A DNA stretch of 64,000 bases from Nocardioides halotolerans DSM 19273 (GTDB lineage: Bacteria > Actinomycetota > Actinomycetes > Propionibacteriales > Nocardioidaceae), in assembly GCF_000422805.1 (NCBI RefSeq), contig NZ_KE383923.1, positions 71,296-135,295 on the forward strand, given 5' to 3'. Every line of letters starts with the position of its first letter. The first letter of the stretch is position 1. Position numbers and translations under genes: made by a program. This document shows positions 18,419 through 26,929 of the stretch, in pieces. Under the pieces are notes generated by a model. That model had not been told where the DNA came from. It saw only the letters and a program-made list of their open reading frames with translations, and made no database searches.

Positions 18419-19497
18419 GACGCGACCGTCCGGGGCTCGGGTGCGGCCGCCGCCGCGGCGAGGCCGAGGACGGAGCCGGCCAGCGCGACGAGCGTGACCT
18501 GCGGGAACGACGTGAGGCCGGGGTAGGCCACGAGGATCTGGTGCCCGCTGACCCACCACCCGACGACGCCGGTGGCGACGCCCGACAGCATCACCGCCAC
18601 CTCCGGCCAGCGCCACGGGTCGGGCCGGTAGCGCGTGCGGGCGACGCGGCGGCCGGCCAGCGCCAGCCCCGCGAACGCCGCGAGCACGCCCAGCACCAGC
18701 ATCGGGGTCGCGAGGACCCGCGGCGCGGTGTGGTCGAGGCCGGCGTAGACCCCGACGGCGACGCCGCAGAGCCCCACCAGCATGAGGCCGCCGGTGACGC
18801 GGCGCTCGCTCGGCGGCGCACCCGCCGAGCGGCCGTAGCCGCGGGTGTCCATGCCGGCCGCCAGCGCCAGCGACCGCTCGAGCGCGTCCTCGAGCACCGG
18901 GACGAGGTAGCGGCGCAGCCGGCCGGTGCGCCGGGAGTCGCCCGCCCGGAGCGCCTGCGCGGTCCGGACCCGGCGCGCGCTGTCGACGAGCTGCGGCAGC
19001 ACCGTCACCGCCACGACCAGGGCGGTGCCGACCTCGTGCAGCGCCGCCGGCACCGACCGGAGCAGGCGCTTGGGGTTCGCGAGCGCGTTGGCGGCGCCGA
19101 CGCAGATGACGATCGTGCCGAGCCGCAGTCCGTCGTACAGCCCGGCCAGCAGGGCCTCGCGGGTCACCGGGCCCAGCAGCTGCAGCCCCAGCACCCAGTC
19201 GGGCAGCGGCACCTGGGGCAGGTCGAGCAGCACGTGCCCACCGCCGACGCTGCCGCCCAGGACGACCCGGAACAGCACCCGCATCGCCACGATGACGACC
19301 GCGACGACGACGTAGAGCCGGAACGCGTCGGCCCACGGCTGGTGGGAGCGCCGCGCCAGCACCACCAGCGTGGCCACCGCGACGATGGTCAGCAGCACCA
19401 GCGGGTTGGTCGTGAACGACGCCGCGGTCGCCAGCCCGAGCGCCCACACCCACCACGCGACCGGGTGCAGGTCGCGGGGCAGCCGCGCGGCGCTCAT
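18415..19497 (-). CDS. ECF transporter T component (CbiQ/EcfT-like)
   Basis: 360 residues from the ATG at 19497. Helices fill residues 10-130. The cytoplasmic coupling region has a first Ala-Arg-Gly-type motif, RAGDSRRTGR, and a second, AAGMDTRGYGRS, which in EcfT proteins bind the two ATPase domains. Unusually long: about 100 extra residues after the coupling helices add four more hydrophobic segments, as seen in some actinobacterial CbiQ-family proteins. It lies between the Pro/Thr-rich anchored protein and the ATPase. Confidence 0.88.
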   Translation of the reverse strand: MSAARLPRDLHPVAWWVWALGLATAASFTTNPLVLLTIVAVATLVVLARRSHQPWADAFRLYVVVAVVIVAMRVLFRVVLGGSVGGGHVLLDLPQVPLPDWVLGLQLLGPVTREALLAGLYDGLRLGTIVICVGAANALANPKRLLRSVPAALHEVGTALVVAVTVLPQLVDSARRVRTAQALRAGDSRRTGRLRRYLVPVLEDALERSLALAAGMDTRGYGRSAGAPPSERRVTGGLMLVGLCGVAVGVYAGLDHTAPRVLATPMLVLGVLAAFAGLALAGRRVARTRYRPDPWRWPEVAVMLSGVATGVVGWWVSGHQILVAYPGLTSFPQVTLVALAGSVLGLAAAAAAPEPRTVAS

Positions 19498-19537
19498 CGG
19501 GGCACCACGGGCCCAGCCGGCCGGGCTAGGCCACGGC

Positions 19538-20302
19538 CTAGGAGTCGTCGCCGCTCGGGGTGTCGTCGGACCTCGCCGGCGCGAGGGCCGGGCGGTTGCC
19601 CCGGCCGAGCACCCCACCGAGCAGTGCCAGCATCGAGGTGAGCACGAGCAGGATGCCCGGCACCACCCAGACGGGGGCGCTCTTGGTCTCTACCGGCGCC
19701 GAGCTGCTCAGGTAGGAGTCGTAGGTCTCGGCGTCGGTGCTGCCCTGGTCGCCACCGTTGGGGGTGGCGAGCGCCTCGAGCGTCGGGTCGGCGCTGGTCG
19801 GCGCGGACGTCGGCGCGGAGGTCGGCGCGGTCGAGGGTGCCGACGGCGAGCGGGTGGTCGCCGGTGCGGCGGGCGTGCTCGACGCCGCGGGCGGCACGTA
19901 CGGCGCGCTCGTCGACGCCGGTGGCGGCTTGCTCTGCTGCGAGCCACCGGAGCCCTGGTTGTGGGGCTTGCCGCCGTTGCTGCCGCCGTTGTTGCCGCCG
20001 TTGTGCAGCGTCGACGGCTTCTTCGTCGGCTTCTTGGTGGGCTTCTTGGTCGGCTTCTTGGTGGGCTTCTTGGTCGGTGAGGCCGGCGGCGGGGGCGGGG
20101 CCTGGGTGGTCGGCGCGACCGTCGCGGTGGGCGGCCTGGTCGGCGTCGGCGTCTTCTGGGTCGGCGCCGCCACCGACGGCGCACCCACGCTGGTCTGGCC
20201 CGAACCGGCCGCGCTCTGCGGCCACCAGGCGACCAAGCACGCGGCAAGACCCAGCAGCACCGCCACGGCGATGCGGACGATGTTCGTCCTGGTGCTGGTC
20301 AC
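19538..20302 (-). CDS. Bitopic Pro/Thr/Ser/Lys-rich wall-spanning protein of the cobalamin operon
   Basis: 254 residues from the GTG at 20302 (AGGAGG 5 bases upstream). An N-terminal helix (IVRIAVAVLLGLAACLVAWW) is followed by a low-complexity exterior of about 170 residues: a Pro/Thr part, a TKKPTKKP repeat encoded by a 12-bp DNA repeat near 20028-20074, a Gly/Asn/Gln part, then Ala/Pro/Ser/Thr with SAPTSAPTSAPTSADP. A C-terminal helix (APVWVVPGILLVLTSMLALLGG) re-enters the membrane. No enzymatic domain. A structural spacer or tether for the exported binding proteins is an inference from context. Confidence 0.75.
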   Translation of the reverse strand: MTSTRTNIVRIAVAVLLGLAACLVAWWPQSAAGSGQTSVGAPSVAAPTQKTPTPTRPPTATVAPTTQAPPPPPASPTKKPTKKPTKKPTKKPTKKPSTLHNGGNNGGSNGGKPHNQGSGGSQQSKPPPASTSAPYVPPAASSTPAAPATTRSPSAPSTAPTSAPTSAPTSADPTLEALATPNGGDQGSTDAETYDSYLSSSAPVETKSAPVWVVPGILLVLTSMLALLGGVLGRGNRPALAPARSDDTPSGDDS

Positions 20303-20392
20303 GACGTCCTCCTGAGGCCCCCACGCGACATGCCTCCGCGTCCATCATGAAAAATACAGCACGGCCGGGTGCCCCGGAGAAAGTTCGGACAT

Positions 20393-21379
20393 CTATGGGC
20401 TAGTCCGCCCACGACCGCGCAGGACGTACGCCGCCGCGCTGCCGCCGGCCAGCGCGAGCAGCACCAGCAGCACCGCCCAGCCCGGCAGCGTGCCCGACGT
20501 GGCCGCGTCGTCCGGGGGCTCCGACGCCGTGGGCGCCGCCACCTCGGACGGCGACGCCGTCGCGTCCGCGGGCGCGGTCTCCGACGGGCTCGACGGCGCG
20601 CTGGTCGTCGCGGGCGAGCCCGTCGGGGTCGGCTCCTCGGAGGCCGACCGCGTGGCGGAGGTCGGCACCGCGCTCTGCGTGGGCGCCACCGTCGGGGTGG
20701 CGGCCGAGCTCGCCGACGGCCTCCCGCTCGGCGGGGCCGTGGGCGTGGGCGAGGCGTGAGCGCCCGAGCCGCCGCCGTTCCCGCCACCGCTGCCACCGCC
20801 GTTGCCGCCGCCCTGACCGTGGCCGCCGCCCGACCCGCCGCCCGACCCGCCACCACCGGGCGGTGCGGTCGTGGACGGCGCCGCTGTCGGGGTGCTGGCG
20901 TGCGGCGCGGGCGGGACGCCGGGCGGGTTGCTGGAGCCGGTCTGCCACGCGAACGCGACGTACCCGCCGCTCGGGATCGACAGCGCCCCGGCGGCCAGCG
21001 AGGAGTAGCTCCACGAACCGGACCTGCCGTCGGACCACCACAGGCCCCAGTAGGCGTTGGAGGGCGGGGTGTTGACGCACGGGTCGGAGGCCGGCTGCCC
21101 GTCGATCCGGCACACGAACCCGGGCTGGCGCTGCACGTAGGTGAGGGAGAACCCGGCCGACGCGAACAGCGAGGCGCCGTCCTGGCCGCCGCTGGTGACG
21201 CACACCTGGTCGACACCGCCGCCGAGGGCGCCGTGGTCGACGACGACCGTGACGCCGGTCGCCCCCGAGCAGGCGGCCGCCGTCGCGGGTGCGGGCGAGC
21301 CGGCGACGATGCCCAGGCCCGCCGTCGCGGTCGCGAGGACCACGGCGAGTCGGGCGACCAGCCCCTTCGGACCGGTCAT
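20393..21379 (-). CDS. Membrane-anchored DUF4430/SCO2322-like protein, putative cobalamin-capture partner
   Basis: 328 residues. A signal peptide ends near ATAA at 35. Residues 40-152 form a single compact domain with VTVVVDHGALGGGVDQVCV, FVCRIDGQPASDPC and AYWGLWWSDGRSGSWSYSS, matching the DUF4430-type fold (the C-terminal domain of animal transcobalamin/intrinsic factor) and the actinobacterial SCO2322 family as I remember them. Four Cys could make two disulfides. A Gly-rich then Ser/Thr/Pro-rich linker (about 153-295) leads to a C-terminal membrane helix and a basic tail, with no LPXTG motif. It overlaps the barrel protein gene by 4 bp. Confidence 0.8.
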   Translation of the reverse strand: MTGPKGLVARLAVVLATATAGLGIVAGSPAPATAAACSGATGVTVVVDHGALGGGVDQVCVTSGGQDGASLFASAGFSLTYVQRQPGFVCRIDGQPASDPCVNTPPSNAYWGLWWSDGRSGSWSYSSLAAGALSIPSGGYVAFAWQTGSSNPPGVPPAPHASTPTAAPSTTAPPGGGGSGGGSGGGHGQGGGNGGGSGGGNGGGSGAHASPTPTAPPSGRPSASSAATPTVAPTQSAVPTSATRSASEEPTPTGSPATTSAPSSPSETAPADATASPSEVAAPTASEPPDDAATSGTLPGWAVLLVLLALAGGSAAAYVLRGRGRTSP

Positions 21380-22986
21380 CGCGTGACCGTCACCGCTCGG
21401 ACGCCCTTGCGGCCACGGAACTCGCCCTTGACCTTGATCTTCGACGTGCCGAGCCTCGTCGCCTTGAGCTTGACCTTGACGACGCCCTTGGCGTTGGCCT
21501 GCTTCTTGACCTTCTTGCCCAGGAACGTCACGACGGCGCTCTCCCGCGGTGCCAGGCCGGTGACCTTCACGGTGAGCTTCGCGCCCAGGTGGACGGAGGT
21601 GCGGCCCTTCAGCCTGAAGGTGGCCTTCGCGAGCCCGGCGACGGTGACGGAGTCGGTCTCACCGCCGGCGTCGACCGCCGACACGGTCACGTCCGCCGTC
21701 TTCTTGGGCATGGCCACCGCGATCGTCGCGGTGCCCGCGGCGTCGAGGACGACCCGGCTCGAGGTGCTGCCCACGGTGACGCACAGGGTGTTGCCCGGAG
21801 CGCCGCTGACGCCGACCGACTGGGTGCTGCCGGCCTTCACGAAGTCGGCGGGTCCGGTCAGCGTGGTGGCACCCGCCGCCGAGCCGCCGGGCGCCCACAG
21901 CAGCGCGGGCAGGGCCTGGGTGGTGGCCCTGGTGTTCACGCTGGTGTCCACGGCTCCGAGCGGCCCCGACCTGGCCTTGACGAGGGCGGCAGCGTCGAGC
22001 GCGACCGCGCCGTCGTCCTTGGCGGCGTACGCGACGCACGACCCGGCGTTGACCAGCTGCTGGCCGCGCAGCCACTGCGCGGCCTTGGCCGCGGCCGCGG
22101 TGCGGCCCCCGACGCCCAGAGCCCAGCCCGCGACGCCGGTGCTGTTGGCGTTGCCGCCGTTGAACGAGCCGTCGGCCCCTTGCTGGGAGACCAGCCAGTC
22201 GAGCGCCTTGGTGATGCTGGCCGAGACGGCCGGCGCGGCCTTCTGGTCCTGGAGCATGAGGACGGTGAGACCGGTGACGTCGATGCTGCCGCCCGTGGGG
22301 GCGTCGTCGGTGCAGCCCTGCTCGGTGTCGGCCTTCGGCGAGAACGCCTCGCGGAAGAAGCCCGCGGCGCACTGCTGGCGCAGGTCGAACGCGAGGGCCG
22401 AGGCCGCCAGTGACGACCCCGCGTCGTGGAGCGTCGCGACGGCGAAGGCCTGGGTCAGCGGGCTGTTGAAGTCGTCGTCCCACTCCGTGGCGGGGTCGTC
22501 GGCGTCGACGAGCCGTCCGAGGTAGTCGGTGTCGACGGCCTCGATGTGGGCCTCCACCGCGGCGACGAGGTCGTCGACGAGCGCGCCGCTGCGTCCCTGC
22601 GACTGCAGGAACGCGGACAGCTTGGCGGCCGCTCCGGTGCCGGAGAAGTCGTTGTAGTAGCTGCTCGAGCTGGCGACGAGGGCGTTGGTCATCGCGGTCA
22701 GCGCGGCCGCCTGCCCACCCACCGCGTCGAGCGCGAAGCCGGCGTCGATGGTGAGCCCGTAGTCGTCGTAGAACTCCCCCGGCCCCTGGCCCCAGGTGGT
22801 CCGCAGGATGTCGTTGGCCTGGCGCTGGGCGGCGAGGTACGACGCGGCGCCCGCGGCAGGAGCGGGGTCGGCCCCGGCCGGTGCCGGGATGGCGGATGCC
22901 TGTGCGCTCGGCGCGACGAGGCACAGCCCCGCCGCCAGAGCAGAGCCGGCGACCACGGCGGCGCCGTGGACGAAGGTGATGCGCAT
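21376..22986 (-). CDS. Exported alpha/alpha-barrel (prenyltransferase-repeat) protein, putative cobalamin binder
   Basis: 536 residues, first gene after the riboswitch. A signal peptide (cleavage near SAQASA, 31) precedes an approximately 320-residue helical-repeat domain with squalene-cyclase-like repeats such as ALDWLVSQQGADGSFNGGNA and AKAAQWLRGQQ. This is the toroid fold used by terpene cyclases and by the N-terminal domain of transcobalamin/intrinsic factor. The DxDD cyclase motif is not seen. Two Ig-like beta domains follow, the last Lys-rich (about 450-536). There is no anchor; it is probably retained on the wall or by the neighbouring protein. A cobalamin-binding role is inferred from the riboswitch and gene order. 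Confidence 0.8.
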   Translation of the reverse strand: MRITFVHGAAVVAGSALAAGLCLVAPSAQASAIPAPAGADPAPAAGAASYLAAQRQANDILRTTWGQGPGEFYDDYGLTIDAGFALDAVGGQAAALTAMTNALVASSSSYYNDFSGTGAAAKLSAFLQSQGRSGALVDDLVAAVEAHIEAVDTDYLGRLVDADDPATEWDDDFNSPLTQAFAVATLHDAGSSLAASALAFDLRQQCAAGFFREAFSPKADTEQGCTDDAPTGGSIDVTGLTVLMLQDQKAAPAVSASITKALDWLVSQQGADGSFNGGNANSTGVAGWALGVGGRTAAAAKAAQWLRGQQLVNAGSCVAYAAKDDGAVALDAAALVKARSGPLGAVDTSVNTRATTQALPALLWAPGGSAAGATTLTGPADFVKAGSTQSVGVSGAPGNTLCVTVGSTSSRVVLDAAGTATIAVAMPKKTADVTVSAVDAGGETDSVTVAGLAKATFRLKGRTSVHLGAKLTVKVTGLAPRESAVVTFLGKKVKKQANAKGVVKVKLKATRLGTSKIKVKGEFRGRKGVRAVTVTR

Positions 22987-22993
22987 GGATGGT

Positions 22994-23051
22994 TCCTTCC
23001 CGCTGCAGACAGCGGGAACGGCCCCGGAGATCCGGGCTCGACCCGCTGCAG
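22994..23051 (-). promoter_or_regulatory. Riboswitch expression platform: hairpin masking the ribosome site
   Basis: On the minus strand a perfect 9-bp stem TTCCCGCTG / CAGCGGGAA (22997-23018, 4-base loop) includes the first part of the Shine-Dalgarno GGAAGGA (22994-23000) of the barrel-protein gene. Upstream, at 23042-23051, the 10-mer CTGCAGCGGG repeats the masking arm exactly and could pair with the opposite arm instead, freeing the ribosome site. A GC hairpin (CCCGGATCTCCGGG) separates the two copies. Confidence 0.7.
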
Positions 23052-23059
23052 TTTCCTCG

Positions 23060-23210
23060 ACAGCGACTGGTCAGGACGCGTCGCAGCAGGTGCTCCGGCT
23101 CGCAGCACCACCGAGGTGGTGCGGCCTACGGTTGCGGGTCAGCGCCGGACTTGGACCGGCTTCCCCCACGGCGGGCGTGATGAATGAAGTTGTTCGTGCT
23201 TCTCGTGGCG
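23060..23210 (-). ncRNA. Cobalamin riboswitch controlling the ECF/transcobalamin-like operon
   Basis: On the minus strand the leader reads GGGGGAAGCCGGTCCAAGT, CCGGCGCTGACCCGCAACCG, TAGGCC, a GC-rich hairpin, and then GAGCCGGAGCACCTGCTGCG. The B12-box-like core GCTGACCCGCAACCGTA and the 3' loop GGAGCACCTGC are characteristic of the cobalamin riboswitch class. It lies about 75 bases before the start codon of the exported barrel protein. Ligand binding should hide the ribosome site (see the hairpin at 22997-23018). Ends are approximate. Confidence 0.85.
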
Positions 23211-23234
23211 GAGCCTAGCGCCGACCGGACCGAT

Positions 23235-23311
23235 CCGCCGAGTCGGCGTTACTGATGAGCAGTAGCGCCGACTCGGCCGGTTACTCGTCAGCAGCAACGC
23301 CGACTCGGCGG
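23235..23311. repeat. REP-like palindrome after gatB
   Basis: CCGCCGAGTCGGCG at 23235-23248 is complementary to GCCGACTCGGCGG at 23299-23311, and a third arm GCGCCGACTCGG lies at 23265-23276. The two halves are also imperfect direct repeats (TTACT...AGCAG...CGCCGACTCGGC). It starts 2 bp after the gatB stop, so it can act as the gatCAB terminator and insulates the riboswitch operon that follows on the same strand. Confidence 0.7.
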
Positions 23312-23312
23312 C

Positions 23313-24815
23313 TCAGGAGAGCTTGTCGAGGATCAGCTCACGGACGCGGGCGGCGTCGGCCTGGCCCTTCATCTCCTTCATCACCGCGCCGATGAGCGCG
23401 CCGGCCGCGGCGACCTTGCCGTCGCGGATCTTGTCGGCGACGTCGGGGTTGGCGGCGATGGCGGCGTCGACGGCGGCCGAGAGCGCGCCCTCGTCGGAGA
23501 CGATCGCGAGCCCGCGGGCGGCGACGATCTCGTCGGGGGTGCCCTCGCCGGCGAAGAGACCGTCGAAGACCTGGCGGGCCAGCTTGTCGTTGAGCGCGCC
23601 CTCGTCGACCAGGGCCTGGATGCGGGCGACGTCGGCCGGCGTGACGCCGAGGTCGGCGAGGTCGACACCGGAGTCGTTGGCGCGGCGGGCCAGCTCGCCC
23701 AGCCACCACTTGCGCGCCGCCTGCGGCGACGACCCGGCGGCGATGGTCTCCTCGACCAGCCCGAGCGCGCCCGCGCCCACGGTGTCGCGCATCTCGAGGT
23801 CGCTGAAGCCCCACTCCGCCTGGAGCCGGGCGCGCTTCTCGGTGGGGTTCTCGGGCAGCGTTCCGCGCAGCTCCTCCACCCACTCCCGCGGCGGCGCGAT
23901 CGGCACCAGGTCGGGCTCGGGGAAGTAGCGGTAGTCCTCCGCGTCGGACTTCTCGCGGCCGCTCGTGGTGATCCCGGTGTCCTCATGCCAGTGCCGGGTC
24001 TCCTGCAGGATCGAGCCGCCCGCGTCGAGGACGCCGGCGTGCCGCTGCATCTCGTAGCGGACCGCGCGCTCCACCGAGCGGAACGAGTTGACGTTCTTGG
24101 TCTCGGTGCGGGTGCCGAGCGTGCCGGACCCCTTCGGCGCGAGCGAGAGGTTGACGTCGGCGCGCAGGTTGCCCTGGTCCATCCGCGCCTCGGAGACGCC
24201 GAGCGCGACGATGAGGTCGCGCAGCTGGCTGACGTAGGCGCGCGCGACGGCCGGCGCCTTCTCCCCCGCGCCGACGATCGGCTTGGTCACGATCTCGATG
24301 AGCGGGATGCCGGCCCGGTTGTAGTCGACCAGCGAGTAGTCGGCGCCGTGGATCCGGCCGGTGAGCCCCCCGACGTGGGTGGACTTGCCGGTGTCCTCCT
24401 CCATGTGGGCGCGCTCGATCTCGACCCGGACGGTCTCGCCGTCCACGTCGACGTCCATGAACCCGTCGAAGCAGATCGGCTCGTCGTACTGGGAGGTCTG
24501 GAAGTTCTTCGGCATGTCCGGGTAGAAGTAGTTCTTCCGGGCGAACCGGCACCACTCCGCGATCGAGCAGTTGAGCGCGAGCCCGATCCGGATCGCCGAC
24601 TCCACGGCCCGGCGGTTGACCACCGGCATCGAGCCGGGCAGGCCCAGGCAGGTCGGGCAGACGTGCGTGTTGGGCTCGCCGCCGAACGCCGCGGGGCAGC
24701 CGCAGAACATCTTCGTCGCCGTGTTGAGCTCGACGTGCACCTCGAGGCCGAGCGCCGGGTCGTAGCGCTCGAGCACCTCGTCGAAGGGCACCAGCGTGTC
24801 GGTCGTGGTGGTCAT
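23313..24815 (-). CDS. gatB: Asp-tRNA(Asn)/Glu-tRNA(Gln) amidotransferase subunit B
   Basis: 500 residues, full length. It carries the tRNA-binding and kinase half of the GatCAB enzyme that converts Glu-tRNA(Gln) and Asp-tRNA(Asn) to the amidated forms. The cradle begins [19 protein letters not shown]; zinc ligands are Cys38, Cys40, Cys53 and Cys56 (FCGC...HVCPTCLG). [21 protein letters not shown] and [14 protein letters not shown] are conserved, and the C-terminal YqeY-like tail domain is intact. The ATG overlaps the gatA stop (ATGA). Confidence 0.97.
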   Translation of the reverse strand: MTTTTDTLVPFDEVLERYDPALGLEVHVELNTATKMFCGCPAAFGGEPNTHVCPTCLGLPGSMPVVNRRAVESAIRIGLALNCSIAEWCRFARKNYFYPDMPKNFQTSQYDEPICFDGFMDVDVDGETVRVEIERAHMEEDTGKSTHVGGLTGRIHGADYSLVDYNRAGIPLIEIVTKPIVGAGEKAPAVARAYVSQLRDLIVALGVSEARMDQGNLRADVNLSLAPKGSGTLGTRTETKNVNSFRSVERAVRYEMQRHAGVLDAGGSILQETRHWHEDTGITTSGREKSDAEDYRYFPEPDLVPIAPPREWVEELRGTLPENPTEKRARLQAEWGFSDLEMRDTVGAGALGLVEETIAAGSSPQAARKWWLGELARRANDSGVDLADLGVTPADVARIQALVDEGALNDKLARQVFDGLFAGEGTPDEIVAARGLAIVSDEGALSAAVDAAIAANPDVADKIRDGKVAAAGALIGAVMKEMKGQADAARVRELILDKLS

Positions 24816-26335
24816 GCGCTCGCTCCCTCGAGGTCCGGCGCGCGGTCGAGCAGCGGGCCGCCCCACTGCTCCAGCAGCAGCGACTCCAGGGCGGCGCCGA
24901 CCCGGTAGACGCGGTCGTCGGCGAGCGCCGGCGCCAGGATCTGGAAGCCCGCCGGCAGGCCGTCCTCGTCGGCCAGCCCGCTCGGCACCGAGATGCCCGG
25001 GACGCCGGAGAGGTTGGCCGGGATCGTGGCGAGGTCGTTGAGGTACATCGCCATCGGGTCGTCGACCTTGTCGCCGATCGGGAACGCCGTGGTCGGCGCG
25101 GTCGGCGAGACCAGCACGTCGGCCTGCTCGAAGGCGCGGGCGAAGTCCTGCGAGATCAGCGTCCGAACCTTCTGGGCCTGGCCGTAATAGGCGTCGTAGT
25201 AGCCGCTCGAGAGTGCGTAGGTGCCGAGGATGATCCGCCGCTTGACCTCGTCGCCGAACCCGGCCTCGCGGGTCGCCCGCATGACGTCCTCGGCCGACGG
25301 CGCGTCGACCCCCTCGGGCAGCACCCGCAGTCCGTAGCGCATCGCGTCGAAGCGCGCGAGGTTGCTCGACGCCTCGGCCGGCAAGATGAGGTAGTAGGTC
25401 GCCAGCGCGTGCACGAAGTGCGGGCACGACACCTCGACGACCTCCGCACCCGCCTTGGTCAGCAGCTCGACCGACTCCTGGAACCGGGCCAGCACGCCCG
25501 CCTGGTAGCCCTCGCCGCCGAGCTCCTTCACCACGCCGATCCGGACGCCGGTCAGGTCGCCCGACGCGCCTTGACGGACCGCCTCGACCAGCGCGGGCAA
25601 CGGCTGGTCGATCGAGGTGGAGTCCTTGGGGTCGTGGCCGCCGATGACCTCGTGCAGCAGGGCCGCGTCGAGCACCGTGCGGGTGACCGGGCCGACCTGG
25701 TCGAGGGAGTTGGCGAGCGCGACGAGGCCGTAGCGCGAGACACCGCCGTAGGTCGGCTTCACGCCCACCGTGCCGGTGACCGCGCCGGGCTGGCGGATCG
25801 AGCCGCCAGTGTCGGTGCCGAGCGCGATCGGCGCCTCGAAGGCGGCCACCGCGGCGGCCGAGCCGCCGCCCGAGCCGCCGGGGATCCGGGTGAGGTCCCA
25901 CGGGTTGTGCGTGACGCCGTACGCCGAGTGCTCGGTGGAGGACCCCATCGCGAACTCGTCCATGTTGGTCTTGCCGAGGATCGGCAGCCCGGCCGCACGA
26001 ACCTTGGCGACCACGGTCGCGTCGTACGGCGGCACCCAGCCCTCGAGGATCCGCGAGCCGCAGGTGGTGGGCAGGCCCTCGGTCGCGAGCACGTCCTTGA
26101 CCGCGATCGGCACGCCGTCGAGGGCCGAGGCGACCTGCCCGGCCGCGCGGCGCTCGTCGGAGGCCCGCGCGGCGGCCAGTGCGCCCTCGGCGTCCACTTG
26201 GAGGAAGGCGTGCACGGCGCCGTCGACCGCGCCGATCCGGTCGAGGGACGCCTGGGTCAGCTCGACGCTCGTGGTGGCGCCGGAGGCAAGGTCGTCGGCC
26301 AGCTCGGCCGCGGTCCGCCGGATGTCGGCGGTCAC
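24812..26335 (-). CDS. gatA: Asp-tRNA(Asn)/Glu-tRNA(Gln) amidotransferase subunit A
   Basis: 507 residues from the GTG at 26335, which overlaps the gatC stop (GTGA). It is an amidase-signature enzyme that releases ammonia from glutamine for GatB. The Ser-cisSer-Lys triad is visible: Lys80 in IAVKDVL, the Gly-rich [11 protein letters not shown] (Ser155) and [12 protein letters not shown] (Ser179). Normal length and no anomalies. Confidence 0.97.
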   Translation of the reverse strand: MTADIRRTAAELADDLASGATTSVELTQASLDRIGAVDGAVHAFLQVDAEGALAAARASDERRAAGQVASALDGVPIAVKDVLATEGLPTTCGSRILEGWVPPYDATVVAKVRAAGLPILGKTNMDEFAMGSSTEHSAYGVTHNPWDLTRIPGGSGGGSAAAVAAFEAPIALGTDTGGSIRQPGAVTGTVGVKPTYGGVSRYGLVALANSLDQVGPVTRTVLDAALLHEVIGGHDPKDSTSIDQPLPALVEAVRQGASGDLTGVRIGVVKELGGEGYQAGVLARFQESVELLTKAGAEVVEVSCPHFVHALATYYLILPAEASSNLARFDAMRYGLRVLPEGVDAPSAEDVMRATREAGFGDEVKRRIILGTYALSSGYYDAYYGQAQKVRTLISQDFARAFEQADVLVSPTAPTTAFPIGDKVDDPMAMYLNDLATIPANLSGVPGISVPSGLADEDGLPAGFQILAPALADDRVYRVGAALESLLLEQWGGPLLDRAPDLEGASA

Positions 26336-26634
26336 TGCTCGTCGCCCAGGATCCGCGGGACCGAGAACCGCTGCAGCTCCTGCTCGGGCGCGCCCGACAG
26401 CGCCTGCTCGGGGGTGAGGCACGGCTCGACGACGTCCTCGCGGAAGACGTTGGTCAGCGGCAGCGCGTGCGAGGTGGGCGGCACGTCTGCGGACGCGACC
26501 CCCTGGAGCGACGCGACCGAGTCGAGGATCACCGACAGCTGCGGCGCCAGGTGGTCGAGCTCGGCCTCGGTGAGGTCGATCCGCGCGAGCGTGGCCAGGT
26601 GCGCCACCTCGTCGCGGGACAGCGATGCGGACAT
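26332..26634 (-). CDS. gatC: Asp-tRNA(Asn)/Glu-tRNA(Gln) amidotransferase subunit C
   Basis: 100 residues. It is the small belt subunit that stabilises the GatA-GatB interface, recognised by [33 protein letters not shown] and the C-terminal [24 protein letters not shown]. The ATG at 26634 begins [10 protein letters not shown]. It heads the gatCAB operon; in many actinobacteria ligA lies next to gatC, whereas here about 26 kb separates them. Confidence 0.95.
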   Translation of the reverse strand: MSASLSRDEVAHLATLARIDLTEAELDHLAPQLSVILDSVASLQGVASADVPPTSHALPLTNVFREDVVEPCLTPEQALSGAPEQELQRFSVPRILGDEQ

Positions 26635-26709
26635 GCGGTCAATCCTATGGACGCCGTCATCCGGCTTCTCGCTCGCCCACTGGCATACGTCCGGCGCCTG
26701 CGCTGCGGA

Positions 26710-26815
26710 GGCTTCGAGGCTCGTGCCTGGCGCTCCTCGCACCTCAGCCACCGTGCCGCGGGCCGAATCACGGTGGCTGAGGTGCGAAGGCGTTCTGCGC
26801 CTGAGCCTCGAAGCC
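26710..26815. repeat. Composite palindromic element, copy 1 (between gatC and the RNR leader)
   Basis: Two nested arm pairs: outer GGCTTCGAGGCTC (26710-26722) with GAGCCTCGAAGCC (26803-26815), inner GCACCTCAGCCACCGT (26739-26754) with ACGGTGGCTGAGGTGC (26770-26785). The same two arm sequences recur at 34753-34858, so this is a dispersed family. The 638 bp between gatC and nrdA hold this element, the NrdR-like sites and the riboswitch; no gene is visible there. Confidence 0.85.
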
Positions 26816-26877
26816 CCTGAAGGCCGCGCTGGGACGCGACCGCGGCAGGTACGCCATCGAGACCCCACGACACGCCG

Positions 26878-26924
26878 ACACAACATGTGGTCCCGAACTT
26901 CGCGGCGACCACTACATACGGTGG
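26878..26924 (+). promoter_or_regulatory. Pair of NrdR-box-like sites in the nrdAB promoter
   Basis: ACACAACATGTGGTCC (26878-26893) and CCACTACATACGGTGG (26909-26924) each match 11 of 16 positions of the NrdR box consensus as I recall it (ACACWATATMTWGTGT). Their centres are 31 bp apart, three helical turns, the usual arrangement for paired NrdR boxes. They immediately precede the riboswitch, so the promoter probably overlaps them. Confidence 0.65.
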
Positions 26925-26929
26925 TCGGC

